A stretch of DNA of 64,000 nucleotides from Comamonadaceae bacterium (GTDB lineage Bacteria > Pseudomonadota > Gammaproteobacteria > Burkholderiales > Burkholderiaceae_C). The notes below the pieces were generated by a model. It worked only from the letters and a program-made list of their open reading frames with translations, was not told the origin of the DNA and made no database searches. Shown here one piece after another: positions 52,387 to 61,876 of this stretch. Each line of letters begins with the position of its first letter. Position 1 is the stretch's first letter. The stretch spans positions 43,276 to 107,275 of the forward strand of contig JAECRA010000005.1 of the NCBI GenBank assembly GCA_015999985.1, read 5' to 3'. Both the position numbers and the translations under genes were made by a program.

Positions 52387-54183
52387 TCAGGAGCTCGTCG
52401 CGGGGCGAGCAATCTTCATCTCAAGGAGCATTTGCGCCATTCCTTTGCCCATAGGATCGTTGCGCAAGGAAGAGGGCCCCCCGCCGTCCAAGGCCTGATC
52501 CATCACGAAGTTCAAGGCGTGCAGGCCAGAGGCTTCGTAGCGGTTGATGCCGCCTTGTACCAAATGGCCCAGATGCGCGCGAACGCGTTGGGTCGTCAGA
52601 ACTCGCCGCAAGTGATCGAAATGTGCCGCGTTCCGGGCGAACACCGCCACGTTAGAGGTATCGCCCTTGTCACCTGATCGAGCGTGCGCAATTTCCATCA
52701 GCGGCACACAGGCTGCTTCGGGGTTATCCGCCCAGGGCTCGCTCTGCGCGCGTTCATCTTCAATATAGGGGTGGGGCGCTGAGCCGATAGTCGCTAGCGC
52801 CACCTCATGCGTTTCACCCTCCATGATCACCCGAGGTGGGCGCAACCGTGATTTGGTCACCAAGCAGGTGAACAGACGGTGCAGGGGCTCCACAGCAGGC
52901 CTTGAGTTCAGCGTCAGCGAGCTTCCGCTGGTGGTTCCTGGCGCGAAGGAAACGCCCGGCGCTCGCGACTCTCTGGAGAACAGATCCAGGGCTTGCGCAC
53001 AATCATGCGTGACCACAAGCCGCGCTATGGCCTCGCGGCAATGGCTGGGTTGCGCATGCGGCCCGTAACCGTCTTCCGCGCCCACGACGGTCGCCGCGTG
53101 CCTTGAAAAATCCGCGAACCCGCGCTCCTTGAGCAAGCGGCGGGTTCGATTGAGCAATGCTTCGGTGGTGCGACGGGCCTTAGCCGTTGCGTTCATTCCA
53201 AAAACGGAAACCTGGGCCGTGCATCGGTAGCCGGCCTGGTAGCTGGCGGACATTTTGTAGGTATCGGGTGCAAGGCTTCCGCGCGCGCCTTGCACCAGAA
53301 CTCGATCGGGACCTAGGGCGCTCGTGGTGACTGCGGTGAAATCGCAAACGACGTCAGGAAGTACGTAATGCGCGGGATCAGCCACTTCGTACAAAATCTG
53401 CTCGTTCACCGTCATGGGTTCCACCAGACCGCCTGTGCCAGCAGCTTTGCTGAGCACGAAGGAGCCGTCGGCATGGCAGATGGCATAGGGATAACCTATG
53501 TTTTCCCAATCAGGCACACGCTCCCAATCGGTGAAGATCCCGCCAGTCGCCTGAGCGCCGCATTCCAGGACATGGCCCACCAGAGATCCGCTGGCGAGCA
53601 GATCCCACTGGTCTGTGCGCCAACCAAATTCGTGCATCAAGATGCCCAACGTCGCTGCACTGTCCACAATCCGCCCGGTGACCACAATGTCGGCGCCTAG
53701 TTCCAAAGCCTTGGCAATGGGCGGTGCGCCAAGATAGACGTTGGCGCTATCTACGCTGCCGGGAACCGGTGCCTTCGTATAGAAATCCTGAGCGCCTGAC
53801 GCACGAAGTTCATCCACCATGTGCATGCAGTCGTCGCCCACCGCATAAGCCACTTTCAGTGGCAGGTTCAGCTTCGCGAGTTGTGCTCGGATGGCGGTGG
53901 CACAGGCTTCGGGGTTGAGCCCCCCCGCATTGGCCACGAGGCGAATGCCCTTTTCCGCGCAGGTCACGGCGATCTGCGGCAACACATACTCAACGAACTC
54001 GGTGGAATAGCCCAGTTGCGCATTGGTTTTGCGGGTCTGGGAAAATCCTGAGAGCGTCATTTCGGCCAGGTAGTCGAACACGAGGTACTTCATGCCCGGC
54101 ACATGAACCAGTTGCGTCGGCCCGAGAATGCTGTCTCCTATGAACGCCGAAGCGCCACCAATCAAAACTGTTTTGGGATTCAT
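52387..54183 (-). CDS. AtuA-like acyclic terpene utilisation family protein (DUF1446)
   Basis: 598-residue cytoplasmic protein of the AtuA family. The N-terminal DUF1446 domain (about 5-450) has VLIGGASAFIGDSILG, GIRLVANAGGLNPEACATAI and GADIVVTGRIVDSAATLGIL. The C-terminal AtuA-like domain (about 490-598) has EIAHARSGDKGDTSNVAVFA. AtuA is linked to citronellol/geraniol degradation, but family members also occur in many other catabolic loci with Bug proteins. Biochemical activity is not established. It follows the Bug gene by two bases, so the two form one operon under the divergent LysR. Confidence 0.87.
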   Translation of the reverse strand: MNPKTVLIGGASAFIGDSILGPTQLVHVPGMKYLVFDYLAEMTLSGFSQTRKTNAQLGYSTEFVEYVLPQIAVTCAEKGIRLVANAGGLNPEACATAIRAQLAKLNLPLKVAYAVGDDCMHMVDELRASGAQDFYTKAPVPGSVDSANVYLGAPPIAKALELGADIVVTGRIVDSAATLGILMHEFGWRTDQWDLLASGSLVGHVLECGAQATGGIFTDWERVPDWENIGYPYAICHADGSFVLSKAAGTGGLVEPMTVNEQILYEVADPAHYVLPDVVCDFTAVTTSALGPDRVLVQGARGSLAPDTYKMSASYQAGYRCTAQVSVFGMNATAKARRTTEALLNRTRRLLKERGFADFSRHAATVVGAEDGYGPHAQPSHCREAIARLVVTHDCAQALDLFSRESRAPGVSFAPGTTSGSSLTLNSRPAVEPLHRLFTCLVTKSRLRPPRVIMEGETHEVALATIGSAPHPYIEDERAQSEPWADNPEAACVPLMEIAHARSGDKGDTSNVAVFARNAAHFDHLRRVLTTQRVRAHLGHLVQGGINRYEASGLHALNFVMDQALDGGGPSSLRNDPMGKGMAQMLLEMKIARPATSS

Positions 54184-54185
54184 GC

Positions 54186-55178
54186 TCAGTCCAGAGAAAT
54201 ATTCAGCGCTTTGATGACTTTGCCGTTGACGTCTGACTCACTGATAAGAAATTTTTCGAAATCAGCGGGCGAGCTACCGACAGGATCGGTGCTGATGGAA
54301 GCCAGTTTGGCGACCAGTTCGGGATCCTTGAGCACTTCGGAGATGGTCAGTGCCAGCTTGTCGACGATGGCCTTGGGGGTTTTTGCTGGCGCCAGCAAGC
54401 CCGACCAGGCGTAAGCCACCATTTCTGGGTATCCCGCCTCACGCACGCTCGGAGCTTCAGGCAAAAGCGGAGAGCGGCTGCCTCCGGTCACTGCCAGCGC
54501 GGTCAGGCGGCCACTCTTGATATGCGCGCCCATGGCAGAGACGGCGTCGAACATATAGCCAACGCGCCCCGCCAAAAGATCTGAAACAGCTTCGGCTGAG
54601 CCTTTGTATGCCACGTGTTGTGTGGAAGTCATGCCTGAACTTCTTGAAAAGCGTTCCCCGAGCAGATGCGCGGCCGAGCCCACGCCGCTGCTGGCGAAGG
54701 TGAGCGGGGCATTCTTGTCCTGGCCTGATGTCACCAATTGCTTGACGTTGGTGATGCCAGGTCGGCCTGTGACCAACACCAAAGAGGTGTTCGTCAGTTG
54801 TGAAACCGGCGCGAGATCTGAGCGGGCATACGGCAGCTTTTTATAAAGCGCAAAATTGTTGGCGTAGGCGCCAATCGCCACCAGCAGGGTGTAACCGTCT
54901 GGCGCTGCCTTGGCCACAGCTTCAGTCCCAATGATGCTGTTTGCGCCCGGCTTGTTGTCGATGATGAAGTTTTGGCCGAGCTTCACAGACAGGCGTTTGG
55001 CCACCTCCCGCGCAATGATGTCGGTGTTGCCTCCCGCAGGGTAGGGCACTACTACGCGCACGGGCCGATCGGGGTAGGCGATATCGGCGAATGCCTGGGG
55101 GCAGGCGGCCAGAATCATCGCGGCGGTTAGGGTGCCAAGGAGGCGAGCGGTGCCGCCGATCTTGAAAAAGCTGTTCAA
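54186..55178 (-). CDS. Bug-type tripartite tricarboxylate transporter substrate-binding protein (first)
   Basis: Periplasmic solute-binding protein of the Bug/TctC family, 330 residues. The best start is TTG at 55178, seven bases after AAAGGAG. An in-frame ATG at 55229 gives an odd N-terminus. The signal peptide ends near QAFADIAYPDRP. Family motifs: YPDRPVRVVVPYPAGGNTDI (where ligand carboxylates bind), IDNKPGANSIIG and PEAPSVREAGYPE. The AtuA gene downstream suggests the ligand is the compound degraded there. No TctA/TctB membrane subunits are encoded. Confidence 0.88.
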   Translation of the reverse strand: MNSFFKIGGTARLLGTLTAAMILAACPQAFADIAYPDRPVRVVVPYPAGGNTDIIAREVAKRLSVKLGQNFIIDNKPGANSIIGTEAVAKAAPDGYTLLVAIGAYANNFALYKKLPYARSDLAPVSQLTNTSLVLVTGRPGITNVKQLVTSGQDKNAPLTFASSGVGSAAHLLGERFSRSSGMTSTQHVAYKGSAEAVSDLLAGRVGYMFDAVSAMGAHIKSGRLTALAVTGGSRSPLLPEAPSVREAGYPEMVAYAWSGLLAPAKTPKAIVDKLALTISEVLKDPELVAKLASISTDPVGSSPADFEKFLISESDVNGKVIKALNISLD

Positions 55179-55260
55179 TTCATGTCTCCTTTGATGCCTT
55201 GTTGTGACCGTAATTATGGGAATCGACATGGGATTGCGCTATGCTGAAATACAGTTTTTT

Positions 55261-55281
55261 GTGATAACTAGCTGGAATCAC
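55261..55281. promoter_or_regulatory. LysR-type box
   Basis: GTGAT-N11-ATCAC, a perfect 5-bp inverted repeat with the T-N11-A core, centred about 25 bases before the LysR start in the region shared with the divergent Bug-AtuA operon. Confidence 0.5.
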
Positions 55282-55295
55282 CTCTTCGGATCTCT

Positions 55296-56198
55296 ATGGA
55301 AATCAATGACCTGCTCTGGTTCAAGCGCGTCGCTGAGCGAGCGAGTGTGCGGCGGGCGGCAGCCGAATTGGGTGTGAGTCAGCCCGCACTCTCAAAGTCC
55401 ATTCGGCGGCTCGAAACTTCGTTTGGTCTGAAGCTCTTCGAACGCTCTGCACGGGGAGTCCTGCTGACGGACGCAGGTCGTGTGGTTTACCAGCGTGCCA
55501 TTGAAATATCAGACTGGAGCCTGAACGTCTCGGCTGACGTCGCTGGTTTGAAGTCTGGGAGTACTGGTTCCCTTCGCGTGGGCGTGGTGCCTGCCCTTAT
55601 TCAAACTTTGCTGATACCGGCTGTGAAAGCCATGTTGGAGCAAAGCCGCTTTGAAATCCGTGTGCAATTAAGCGATCAGCTGTTTCAGCTATTGAGCAAT
55701 GGCGAGATTGATTGCGCCATTGCGGCCATGGACGAACGTGTGTCGAATGAGTTCAATCATCAACTGCTTGGCCAGCAGCGGAGCCTGGTGGTGGGGTGCG
55801 TCCATCATCCGTTGCAGAAAAGATCATTTGATGTCGCTGATCTGGGTGCTCAGCAGTGGGTCCTGTCATCCAGAAACATCGTGCTCAGGCAGTGGGTGGA
55901 CCGGTTCATGAGAGACAAGGCGGGCGTTCAGTTGGTGCCTGCGGTGGAGGTAGACGCTACGCCAGCGGTGCTGGCTCCGTTGATCGAATCGACGGACCTA
56001 TTGACTGTACTCACGGAAGACGCGCTGGCGTCAGCGGCGTGTAGAAAGTTGCGTGCGTTGCCAGCGCCCGCGCCGGTCTGGCGTTTGGATATTGGCCTGT
56101 TCTGGCGTCGCACAGCGCAATTTGGCCCTCAGATGGAGCAATTTCGCAGTTTGGTAGCTGGCGCTCAAGCCAGCAGGAGCGCAGGGGCACTTCAATGA
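55296..56198 (+). CDS. LysR-family regulator (first Bug locus)
   Basis: 300-residue LysR protein with a winged HTH (VRRAAAELGVSQPALSKSIR at about 18-37) and a substrate-binding-like effector domain. It is divergent from the Bug-AtuA operon, so it is most likely its regulator. A hairpin lies about 90 bases past its end. The MBL gene downstream on the same strand might be a second target. Confidence 0.9.
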   Translation: MEINDLLWFKRVAERASVRRAAAELGVSQPALSKSIRRLETSFGLKLFERSARGVLLTDAGRVVYQRAIEISDWSLNVSADVAGLKSGSTGSLRVGVVPALIQTLLIPAVKAMLEQSRFEIRVQLSDQLFQLLSNGEIDCAIAAMDERVSNEFNHQLLGQQRSLVVGCVHHPLQKRSFDVADLGAQQWVLSSRNIVLRQWVDRFMRDKAGVQLVPAVEVDATPAVLAPLIESTDLLTVLTEDALASAACRKLRALPAPAPVWRLDIGLFWRRTAQFGPQMEQFRSLVAGAQASRSAGALQ

Positions 56199-56283
56199 GA
56201 CGAGGAGAACTTGAGATGCTGCAACGGAAGCTCGGCACGAAGGCCTCGGTCCGGATCCGAGAGTAGGAGACGTGCCGTCTGGA

Positions 56284-56306
56284 AAGGATTCCATTTTCGA
56301 ATCCTT
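56284..56306. terminator. Hairpin between LysR and MBL genes
   Basis: AAGGATTC-CATTTTC-GAATCCTT: a perfect 8-bp stem with a 7-base loop, 85 bases after the LysR stop. An AT-rich stretch (ATCAATTTATTTGG) follows rather than a U-run. Could be a terminator or a binding site. Confidence 0.45.
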
Positions 56307-56428
56307 GGATCAATTTATTTGGTTTGTTGGGAATCAATGTGCCTCCTACTATCTCCCGAACCGTCCAGCAGATCTGATGTCTCTCTCATCCGATCTCCCT
56401 GGGCGGGCTTACCTCCAGGAGAAGATTC

Positions 56429-57322
56429 ATGAAAATAACCATGCTTGGCACGGGTGCGGCGCTGCCAGACCCTGATCGTGGCCAGTCGGCCATTCTTATC
56501 TCCACCGATGCAGGCAGACACTATTTGTTCGATTGCGGCGAAGGCGCCACGCGTCAGATGGTGCGGGCCAACATCAATCCGGCAGACGTGGGGTTGGTGT
56601 TCCTGACCCATCTCCACCACGATCACATCAGCGACTTCCCCTACTTCGTGATCTCCAGCTGGATGCTCAACCGCACCGGTTCGCCGATTCTGCTCGGCCC
56701 CAAGGGGACGAAAAATTTCGCCGACCATCTATTCGAGGATGGTGCGTTCAAGGCTGACTTCCTGGCCCGCTCGGCTTACCCCGTGCGCAAAGACAACATT
56801 GAGGCAGTACGCCCCGACGTGCGCGAGATCGTGCCCGGTGTGGTGTACGAAGATGCAGACATCCGCATCACCGCGTTGCATGTGGACCACCTGCCGCACG
56901 AAATCTGCGAATGCTATGGCGTGCGCGTAGAGGCCGATGGCAAGGTCGTGGCCTTCAGCGGCGACACCAAACCCTGCGCCGCCATGGTGGAGCTGGCACG
57001 TGACGCAGACCTGCTGATCCATGAATGCACTTTTCCGCAGTCGTTCATAGACCACCGTGCAAAGACCGGCGTGGGCACCTACTCACACACCAGTCCTCTG
57101 GGGCTGGGACTGATCGCCGCTGAGGCCAGGGCCAAGAGCGTGGTCGCCACGCACTTCGGGCATTTCGACTCAACCAGCCCGGTGCTCAAGCGCGCGGCTG
57201 CAAAGCATCTGCCGGTGGAACTGATGGGGCCACACCTGATGGAAGACGTCGTGCGCGACATCCGAAGAAATTACCAGGGACCCCTCCGACTCGCGCATGA
57301 CTTGATGCGCATCGACCTCTAA
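56429..57322 (+). CDS. RNase Z-like MBL-fold hydrolase
   Basis: 297-residue metallo-beta-lactamase-fold protein of the ribonuclease Z/arylsulfatase group, with AGGAG before the ATG. Metal site FLTHLHHDHISDFPY (H61, H63, D65, H66), then AFSGDTKPC, LIHECTFPQ and VATHFGHFDS. No exosite arm for tRNA is obvious, so tRNA processing is not implied. In a catabolic operon it is more likely an ester or lactone hydrolase. The Bug gene follows 10 bases later, forming an operon. Confidence 0.85.
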   Translation: MKITMLGTGAALPDPDRGQSAILISTDAGRHYLFDCGEGATRQMVRANINPADVGLVFLTHLHHDHISDFPYFVISSWMLNRTGSPILLGPKGTKNFADHLFEDGAFKADFLARSAYPVRKDNIEAVRPDVREIVPGVVYEDADIRITALHVDHLPHEICECYGVRVEADGKVVAFSGDTKPCAAMVELARDADLLIHECTFPQSFIDHRAKTGVGTYSHTSPLGLGLIAAEARAKSVVATHFGHFDSTSPVLKRAAAKHLPVELMGPHLMEDVVRDIRRNYQGPLRLAHDLMRIDL

Positions 57323-57332
57323 GGACCTTGCC

Positions 57333-58319
57333 ATGTACGCCCAGTCAGTTTCCCGTTTGAGGCTTCTTTTGTGCAGCTGCGCTGTATCCGCCTTGGCCTG
57401 GGGCACTGTCGCCCACGCGGCATGGCCAGAGATGCCCATCCGCGTGGTCGTGCCCTACCCGGCAGGGGCGGCGGGTGATCTGGCCCTTCGCCAGATGCTG
57501 CCGCACCTGCAGGCGCGCCTGGGTCAGCCCATGGTGATTGACAACAAGCCTGGCGCTGGCGGCAACATTGGCACCTCGGACGTGGTGCGCGCCAAACCCG
57601 ATGGGTACACCCTGCTGCTGGGTGCGACCAACAACTTCGTGATCAACCAGTACCTGTACAAAAGCATGGGCTACGACCCCTTGCAGGCGCTGGCACCGAT
57701 CACCAAGGTGGTCAACGTTCCCTCCGTGTTGTTCATCAACGGCGCCGTGCCGGCACGCAGCTTTCGCGAGTTCGCCGACTACGCCAAAGCCCGGCCCGGA
57801 AAGCTGAACTTCGGCTCGCCGGGCAACGGCACCGCGCCGCATCTCTCGGGTTTTGCGCTGTCGGAAGCCATGGGAGCCCAGATGACGCATGTGCCCTATA
57901 AGGGAGCGCAGCCGGGCGTGACTGGGCTCATCGGTGGAGAGGTGCAGATGTTTCTGGTGGGCTACGGCGTTGCCGGCGCGCAGCTGGCCTCGGGCCGCAT
58001 CCGCGCGCTGGCGGTTGTATCGCGCGAGCGGCTCAAGGCGCAGCCAGATCTGCCAACAGCGGCAGAGGCCGGTGTGCCCGACGTCATCCTGAGCAACTGG
58101 TGGGGCCTGGCAGCACCGCGCGGCACCGATCCCGCGATCCTCAAGCGGCTGGCCGACGAAGTTCATACCGTGCTGGCCCTGCCGGGCATGCAGCAGTACC
58201 TGTCGGCGCAAGGCTTCGTTGCCGCCGCTGGCTCGCCTGAATCGTTCTCTCGGCAACTGACCGAAGAGGCCGAGCAGTGGCAAGGTATTGTGAAGAAGTC
58301 CGGCGCCACCGTGGATTGA
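57333..58319 (+). CDS. Bug-type substrate-binding protein (second)
   Basis: Periplasmic TctC/Bug protein of 328 residues. Signal peptide (RLRLLLCSCAVSALAWGTVA, cleavage near AHA-AW). Motifs: MPIRVVVPYPAGAAGDLALR, IDNKPGAGGNIGTSDVVRAK and DLPTAAEAGVPDV. It is co-transcribed with the MBL hydrolase upstream. The convergent LysR gene ends 11 bases away. No membrane subunits of a tripartite transporter nearby. Confidence 0.9.
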   Translation: MYAQSVSRLRLLLCSCAVSALAWGTVAHAAWPEMPIRVVVPYPAGAAGDLALRQMLPHLQARLGQPMVIDNKPGAGGNIGTSDVVRAKPDGYTLLLGATNNFVINQYLYKSMGYDPLQALAPITKVVNVPSVLFINGAVPARSFREFADYAKARPGKLNFGSPGNGTAPHLSGFALSEAMGAQMTHVPYKGAQPGVTGLIGGEVQMFLVGYGVAGAQLASGRIRALAVVSRERLKAQPDLPTAAEAGVPDVILSNWWGLAAPRGTDPAILKRLADEVHTVLALPGMQQYLSAQGFVAAAGSPESFSRQLTEEAEQWQGIVKKSGATVD

Positions 58320-58330
58320 GGCACCTTCGC

Positions 58331-59290
58331 TCAGTGGGGGGCAATAGTCTGGCCCTTCAGTTCGGTCGCAACTTGACGCACCAGTCCAATGAACGACTCC
58401 ACCACCGGCGAACGCATGCCCTTTGCGTGCAGCAGCAGGCCCACTGGTGGCATGCTGATGGGCAGCGGCAAGTGCAAGATTTCAAGTTGCCCACGTGACT
58501 GGTAGAGCTGGGCCACACCGAGGGGCATGGCTGCAACCATGTCCGTTTGGTTCAGAATGATCTCGACCATCATTTGCGAAGTCGTTTCAGTCTTTGGCGT
58601 TGGCCGGCGAAGGCCTTGCTCTACGAGCACCCTCTCGAGTTGCTGGCGAAGCGGTGCGAGTTCCGGCGGCAGTATCCATTGCACGTCAGCCAGGTGCTTC
58701 GCAGAAAGGCTGCGTTTTCGGAGCAAAGGATGCTTCTTGCGCACCACCAGGCTCACAGGCTCGTCGTACAGACTTTCAGAGCAGTAGAGCTCATGTTGCG
58801 TGTCGGGGGAAAGACGTCCGAGGACGATATCCAGCTCGTCCCGTGCGAGCGCAGGCAGCAGCATTTCATTGGCGCCTTCTGTGACTGTGACTACCAGGTC
58901 CGGCATAGTGGAACGCACTCGTTGCAGCACCTCATTGAGCAACCTGGGGATCGCGACCGGGAGCGACCCAATACGAACCCTGCCGGAGGCTCCAGCGGCC
59001 ACCAGATGCGCTTCAGCGACCGACTCCCCCAAATGATGTAGCAGCAGCCGCGCCCAGCGGATGACTGTGTTACCTGCCGCTGTAGCGCGTAAGCCTCGTG
59101 GCAAGCGGTCGAACAGCAGGGCGCCGTAGATTTCCTCGACTTCTTGCAGCAGCTTGCTCGTGGCGGGCTGACTCAAATTCATTCGCGGAGCCGCATGGTG
59201 AATGTTCAGCGTATCGCCCAGGGCATCCAGCAACTCGATGTGACGCAGTCGCAGCTTCGCTCGAAGACGGTTGTTAAGGTGAGGATGCAT
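58331..59290 (-). CDS. LysR-family regulator (second)
   Basis: 319-residue LysR protein, N-terminal HTH (HHAAPRMNLSQPATSKLLQE at about 32-51) and effector domain. It is convergent with the MBL-Bug operon and lies downstream of the M20/Bug operon on the same strand, rather than divergent from a target, which is unusual. A large imperfect dyad sits 50 bases upstream of its start. Confidence 0.9.
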   Translation of the reverse strand: MHPHLNNRLRAKLRLRHIELLDALGDTLNIHHAAPRMNLSQPATSKLLQEVEEIYGALLFDRLPRGLRATAAGNTVIRWARLLLHHLGESVAEAHLVAAGASGRVRIGSLPVAIPRLLNEVLQRVRSTMPDLVVTVTEGANEMLLPALARDELDIVLGRLSPDTQHELYCSESLYDEPVSLVVRKKHPLLRKRSLSAKHLADVQWILPPELAPLRQQLERVLVEQGLRRPTPKTETTSQMMVEIILNQTDMVAAMPLGVAQLYQSRGQLEILHLPLPISMPPVGLLLHAKGMRSPVVESFIGLVRQVATELKGQTIAPH

Positions 59291-59340
59291 GGCGTTGCAG
59301 ATCAGATGACAGAGGCCGGCGATTCGACATCCGAACCTTA

Positions 59341-59398
59341 TGGGAATGACGGAATTTCGAAGAGTAAATCAAATTCTTCGAAGCGCTCCGTATTCCCA
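59341..59398. promoter_or_regulatory. 58-bp composite dyad upstream of LysR gene
   Basis: The core TTCGAAGA-N11-TCTTCGAA (59356-59382) is perfect. Outside it are TGGGAAT...CGGA on the left and TCCG...ATTCCCA on the right, also complementary, with small internal bulges. The N11 core spacing suits a LysR operator; the extent also allows a cruciform or terminator. Confidence 0.65.
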
Positions 59399-59503
59399 AA
59401 GCTACACATGCATTTGCTCACCTTGTGTCCGGACTCTGCGGACTCTGATCAGCCACTGGCAGAAGGTTCACCGGCTCCCCGCATCTGCCTGCTCAACCTA
59501 CTT

Positions 59504-60730
59504 TCATTCGATCGAAAGCAATTCCTTGGCTACGGCCAGTTGTACCTGGCACACGGACTCGACTTGATCGACAAGAACGTGCTCATCCACACCACCCATG
59601 TTGAAGGCGGTGGGGCCGTAGACCACGGCGGGCATGCCTGCATGCCGGAACAGCCGAGCATCGGTCAGGCCCACTCGCATATTGGCCACGGCTTCTGGTG
59701 CCACCTTTTCTCGAGCGTGTTTCAGAAAACACTGAACGAGGCGATGGTCTGGCGAAGTGAGAGCCGGCTCGGTCTCACTGCCAGGGATCGTTTCCCATTG
59801 AACGCTGAGGTGCTTTGACAGACGCTCTTCGATCAAACGCTTGATCTCATCACCGCTGAATCCCGATGGGAATCGGATGTCGACGGTGGCTTCGGCATGG
59901 CCAGGAACGATATTGGGAACCTGTCCTGAATGGAAAGAGCCAATATTCATCGTGATATCGCGCAGGTTCTCGAACTCGCCCACGCCGCCTTCCTGCTCGG
60001 AAACCTCGCGTGCTTCTTCCATGGCCTTCAACACATGCCCCGGCAGCCTGGTGGGCAACTCGCGCAAGGTCAATAAATCGTGAAGCGCGGCCATGAGCAA
60101 TTCGATGGCGTTGACGCCCAGATGAACGTGGGCGCCATGGCAAGCCTTGCCGGTGCTGGTGAGCTTGAGCCACATGACGCCTTTTTCACCGTAACGCACC
60201 ACTCGCGGATGCCCGGCGTCCGCGTTGAGCAGGTAGTCGCCCCGGGACTCAGGCACGTTCGCGAGCAACCAGCGCGTTCCCCAGGTGCCTCCAGTTTCCT
60301 CATCGGACACGAGCGTGAGAACCAACTCGCCTTTCATCTGGCTCTGTTGCTGCGCCAGCTCCCGCATCACGGTGACGAGGATAGCAATGCCAGACTTCAT
60401 ATCTCCGGCGCCACGCCCATAGAGTCGGCCGTCGCGTATCTCACCACCCAATGGATCTGTGGACCATCCGGCGGGATCGCCTACGGCGAAGGTATCCAGG
60501 TGGCCGTTGAGAACCACGCGAGGTCCGGCTTGGGCGCCGCGAACGATGGCCACCAGATTGACAACGCCTTTCTGTGGCTCGAAGCGTTTGATCTCGACGT
60601 TGGGAACATTCAGCAGATTCGTGAGCGCTTCCGCTACCGCGGTGGTGTCACCGGGAGGGTTCTCACTTGGAATTTGAATCAGGCGACGGGCGATCGAGAT
60701 CAGCTCAGTTTCTACGACGGGTGTAGTCAT
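59504..60730 (-). CDS. M20-family amidohydrolase (ArgE/DapE-like)
   Basis: Zinc-dependent deacylase or carboxypeptidase of the M20 family, 408 residues from the ATG at 60730. A GTG nine bases earlier is possible. Metal ligands: VVLNGHLDTFAVGD, YGRGAGDMKSG, VSDEETGGTWG (catalytic EE), and a late LFRHAGMPAVVYGP. The dimerisation lid domain is present in the middle. Substrate likely an N-acyl amino acid or similar amide. It starts 12 bases after the Bug gene, so the imported compound is probably its substrate. Confidence 0.88.
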   Translation of the reverse strand: MTTPVVETELISIARRLIQIPSENPPGDTTAVAEALTNLLNVPNVEIKRFEPQKGVVNLVAIVRGAQAGPRVVLNGHLDTFAVGDPAGWSTDPLGGEIRDGRLYGRGAGDMKSGIAILVTVMRELAQQQSQMKGELVLTLVSDEETGGTWGTRWLLANVPESRGDYLLNADAGHPRVVRYGEKGVMWLKLTSTGKACHGAHVHLGVNAIELLMAALHDLLTLRELPTRLPGHVLKAMEEAREVSEQEGGVGEFENLRDITMNIGSFHSGQVPNIVPGHAEATVDIRFPSGFSGDEIKRLIEERLSKHLSVQWETIPGSETEPALTSPDHRLVQCFLKHAREKVAPEAVANMRVGLTDARLFRHAGMPAVVYGPTAFNMGGVDEHVLVDQVESVCQVQLAVAKELLSIE

Positions 60731-60742
60731 GCCTTGCACTAT

Positions 60743-61723
60743 TTAGTTCACGGTAATGTTGCGCGTTTTGACGACTTCGCCCCAACGCTTGTATTCAGCC
60801 TGGATGGCGCGAGTCAGTGCTGGCCCAGAGGTGTCAGTGGCCTTGGTGATGGCCAGGGCAGTGAACTTCTCCTGGACCCCGCTGGACTGCAGGGCCTTAT
60901 CTAGTGCGGATCGAACTCGGTCCACCACGGCCTTGGGTGTGCCTGACGGGCCTGCGATGCCCAGCCAGTAATCGACGGTCACATCGCGGTAGCCGGCTTC
61001 GGCAAATGTCGTGGCAGAAGGAAATTCCGGCACCCGGTGGTCAGACGCGATGGCCAGCATGCGGAGCTTTCCGCCGTCCAGATAGGGCTTTGTGGCCAGG
61101 TAGCTGTTGAACAGTCCGTCGAGGCGCCCCGCCAGCAAATCCGGAATGGCCGGCCCAGTGCCGAGGTAGGGAAGATGCGTCAGCTTGAAGCCGGCCGATT
61201 GGGCGAACACCTCAGCCATCAGGTGGGTCAAGCTTCCATTGCCGCCCGAGCCGATGCGCATACCTTCGGGACGTGAGCGGGCCAGCGTGACGAACTCAGC
61301 CAGCGTTTTCGCCGGCAAGGCATCTGGCACCACAAACCCGAGAGATGAACCGCCAATCAGGCCGATAGCCTCTAGATCCTTCACAGGGTTGTACTTGGCC
61401 GATGCTTTCAGCACATGCGGCACGATGGTGACCGGCAGATCAGTCAGGAGCAAGGTATAGCCGTCGGCAGGGCTTCGAACGACGATCTCGGTTCCCACCA
61501 TGGAGCCGGCACCTGGTTTGTTGTCAATCACCAAGGGCTGGCCTAAAGAGCGACTCATCTCATCGGCGATTACGCGCGCCACGATATCTGAGGGGCCACC
61601 TGGACCGTAGGGCACAACCAGGCGGATGGGCTTGCTGGGATAAGCCGACGATTGAGCGACTGCTGCGGCGCAAGTTAGCACCATCAAGCTTGAGAAAAGG
61701 GAATTTCGGATAAAGCGAATCAT
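60743..61723 (-). CDS. Bug-type substrate-binding protein (third)
   Basis: Periplasmic TctC/Bug protein of 326 residues from the ATG at 61723, which opens a normal signal peptide (MIRFIRNSLFSSLMVLTCAA, cleavage after AVAQ or SSA). Motifs: KPIRLVVPYGPGGPSDIVAR and IDNKPGAGSMVGTEIVVRSP. A longer in-frame start adds an unlikely leader. It is in one operon with the M20 enzyme and divergent from a LysR gene. Confidence 0.9.
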   Translation of the reverse strand: MIRFIRNSLFSSLMVLTCAAAVAQSSAYPSKPIRLVVPYGPGGPSDIVARVIADEMSRSLGQPLVIDNKPGAGSMVGTEIVVRSPADGYTLLLTDLPVTIVPHVLKASAKYNPVKDLEAIGLIGGSSLGFVVPDALPAKTLAEFVTLARSRPEGMRIGSGGNGSLTHLMAEVFAQSAGFKLTHLPYLGTGPAIPDLLAGRLDGLFNSYLATKPYLDGGKLRMLAIASDHRVPEFPSATTFAEAGYRDVTVDYWLGIAGPSGTPKAVVDRVRSALDKALQSSGVQEKFTALAITKATDTSGPALTRAIQAEYKRWGEVVKTRNITVN

Positions 61724-61876
61724 GTTGAGTTCAGCTCGATGGAGGAATGGATTAGGGCTCCTCTGCAAACCTATGTTGGCCGCTGCGAAGGGGCTTTACA
61801 GAGAATCCCTAGAGTTTCCCAACAGATCAAACCATGAGTCAAATGAATGTTTTAAGGGATTTCCAAACCTGAAGTT

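Noticed and set aside
57345..58283. 312-residue minus-strand open frame
   Set aside because: Antisense to a Bug-type binding protein with a good signal peptide and motifs.
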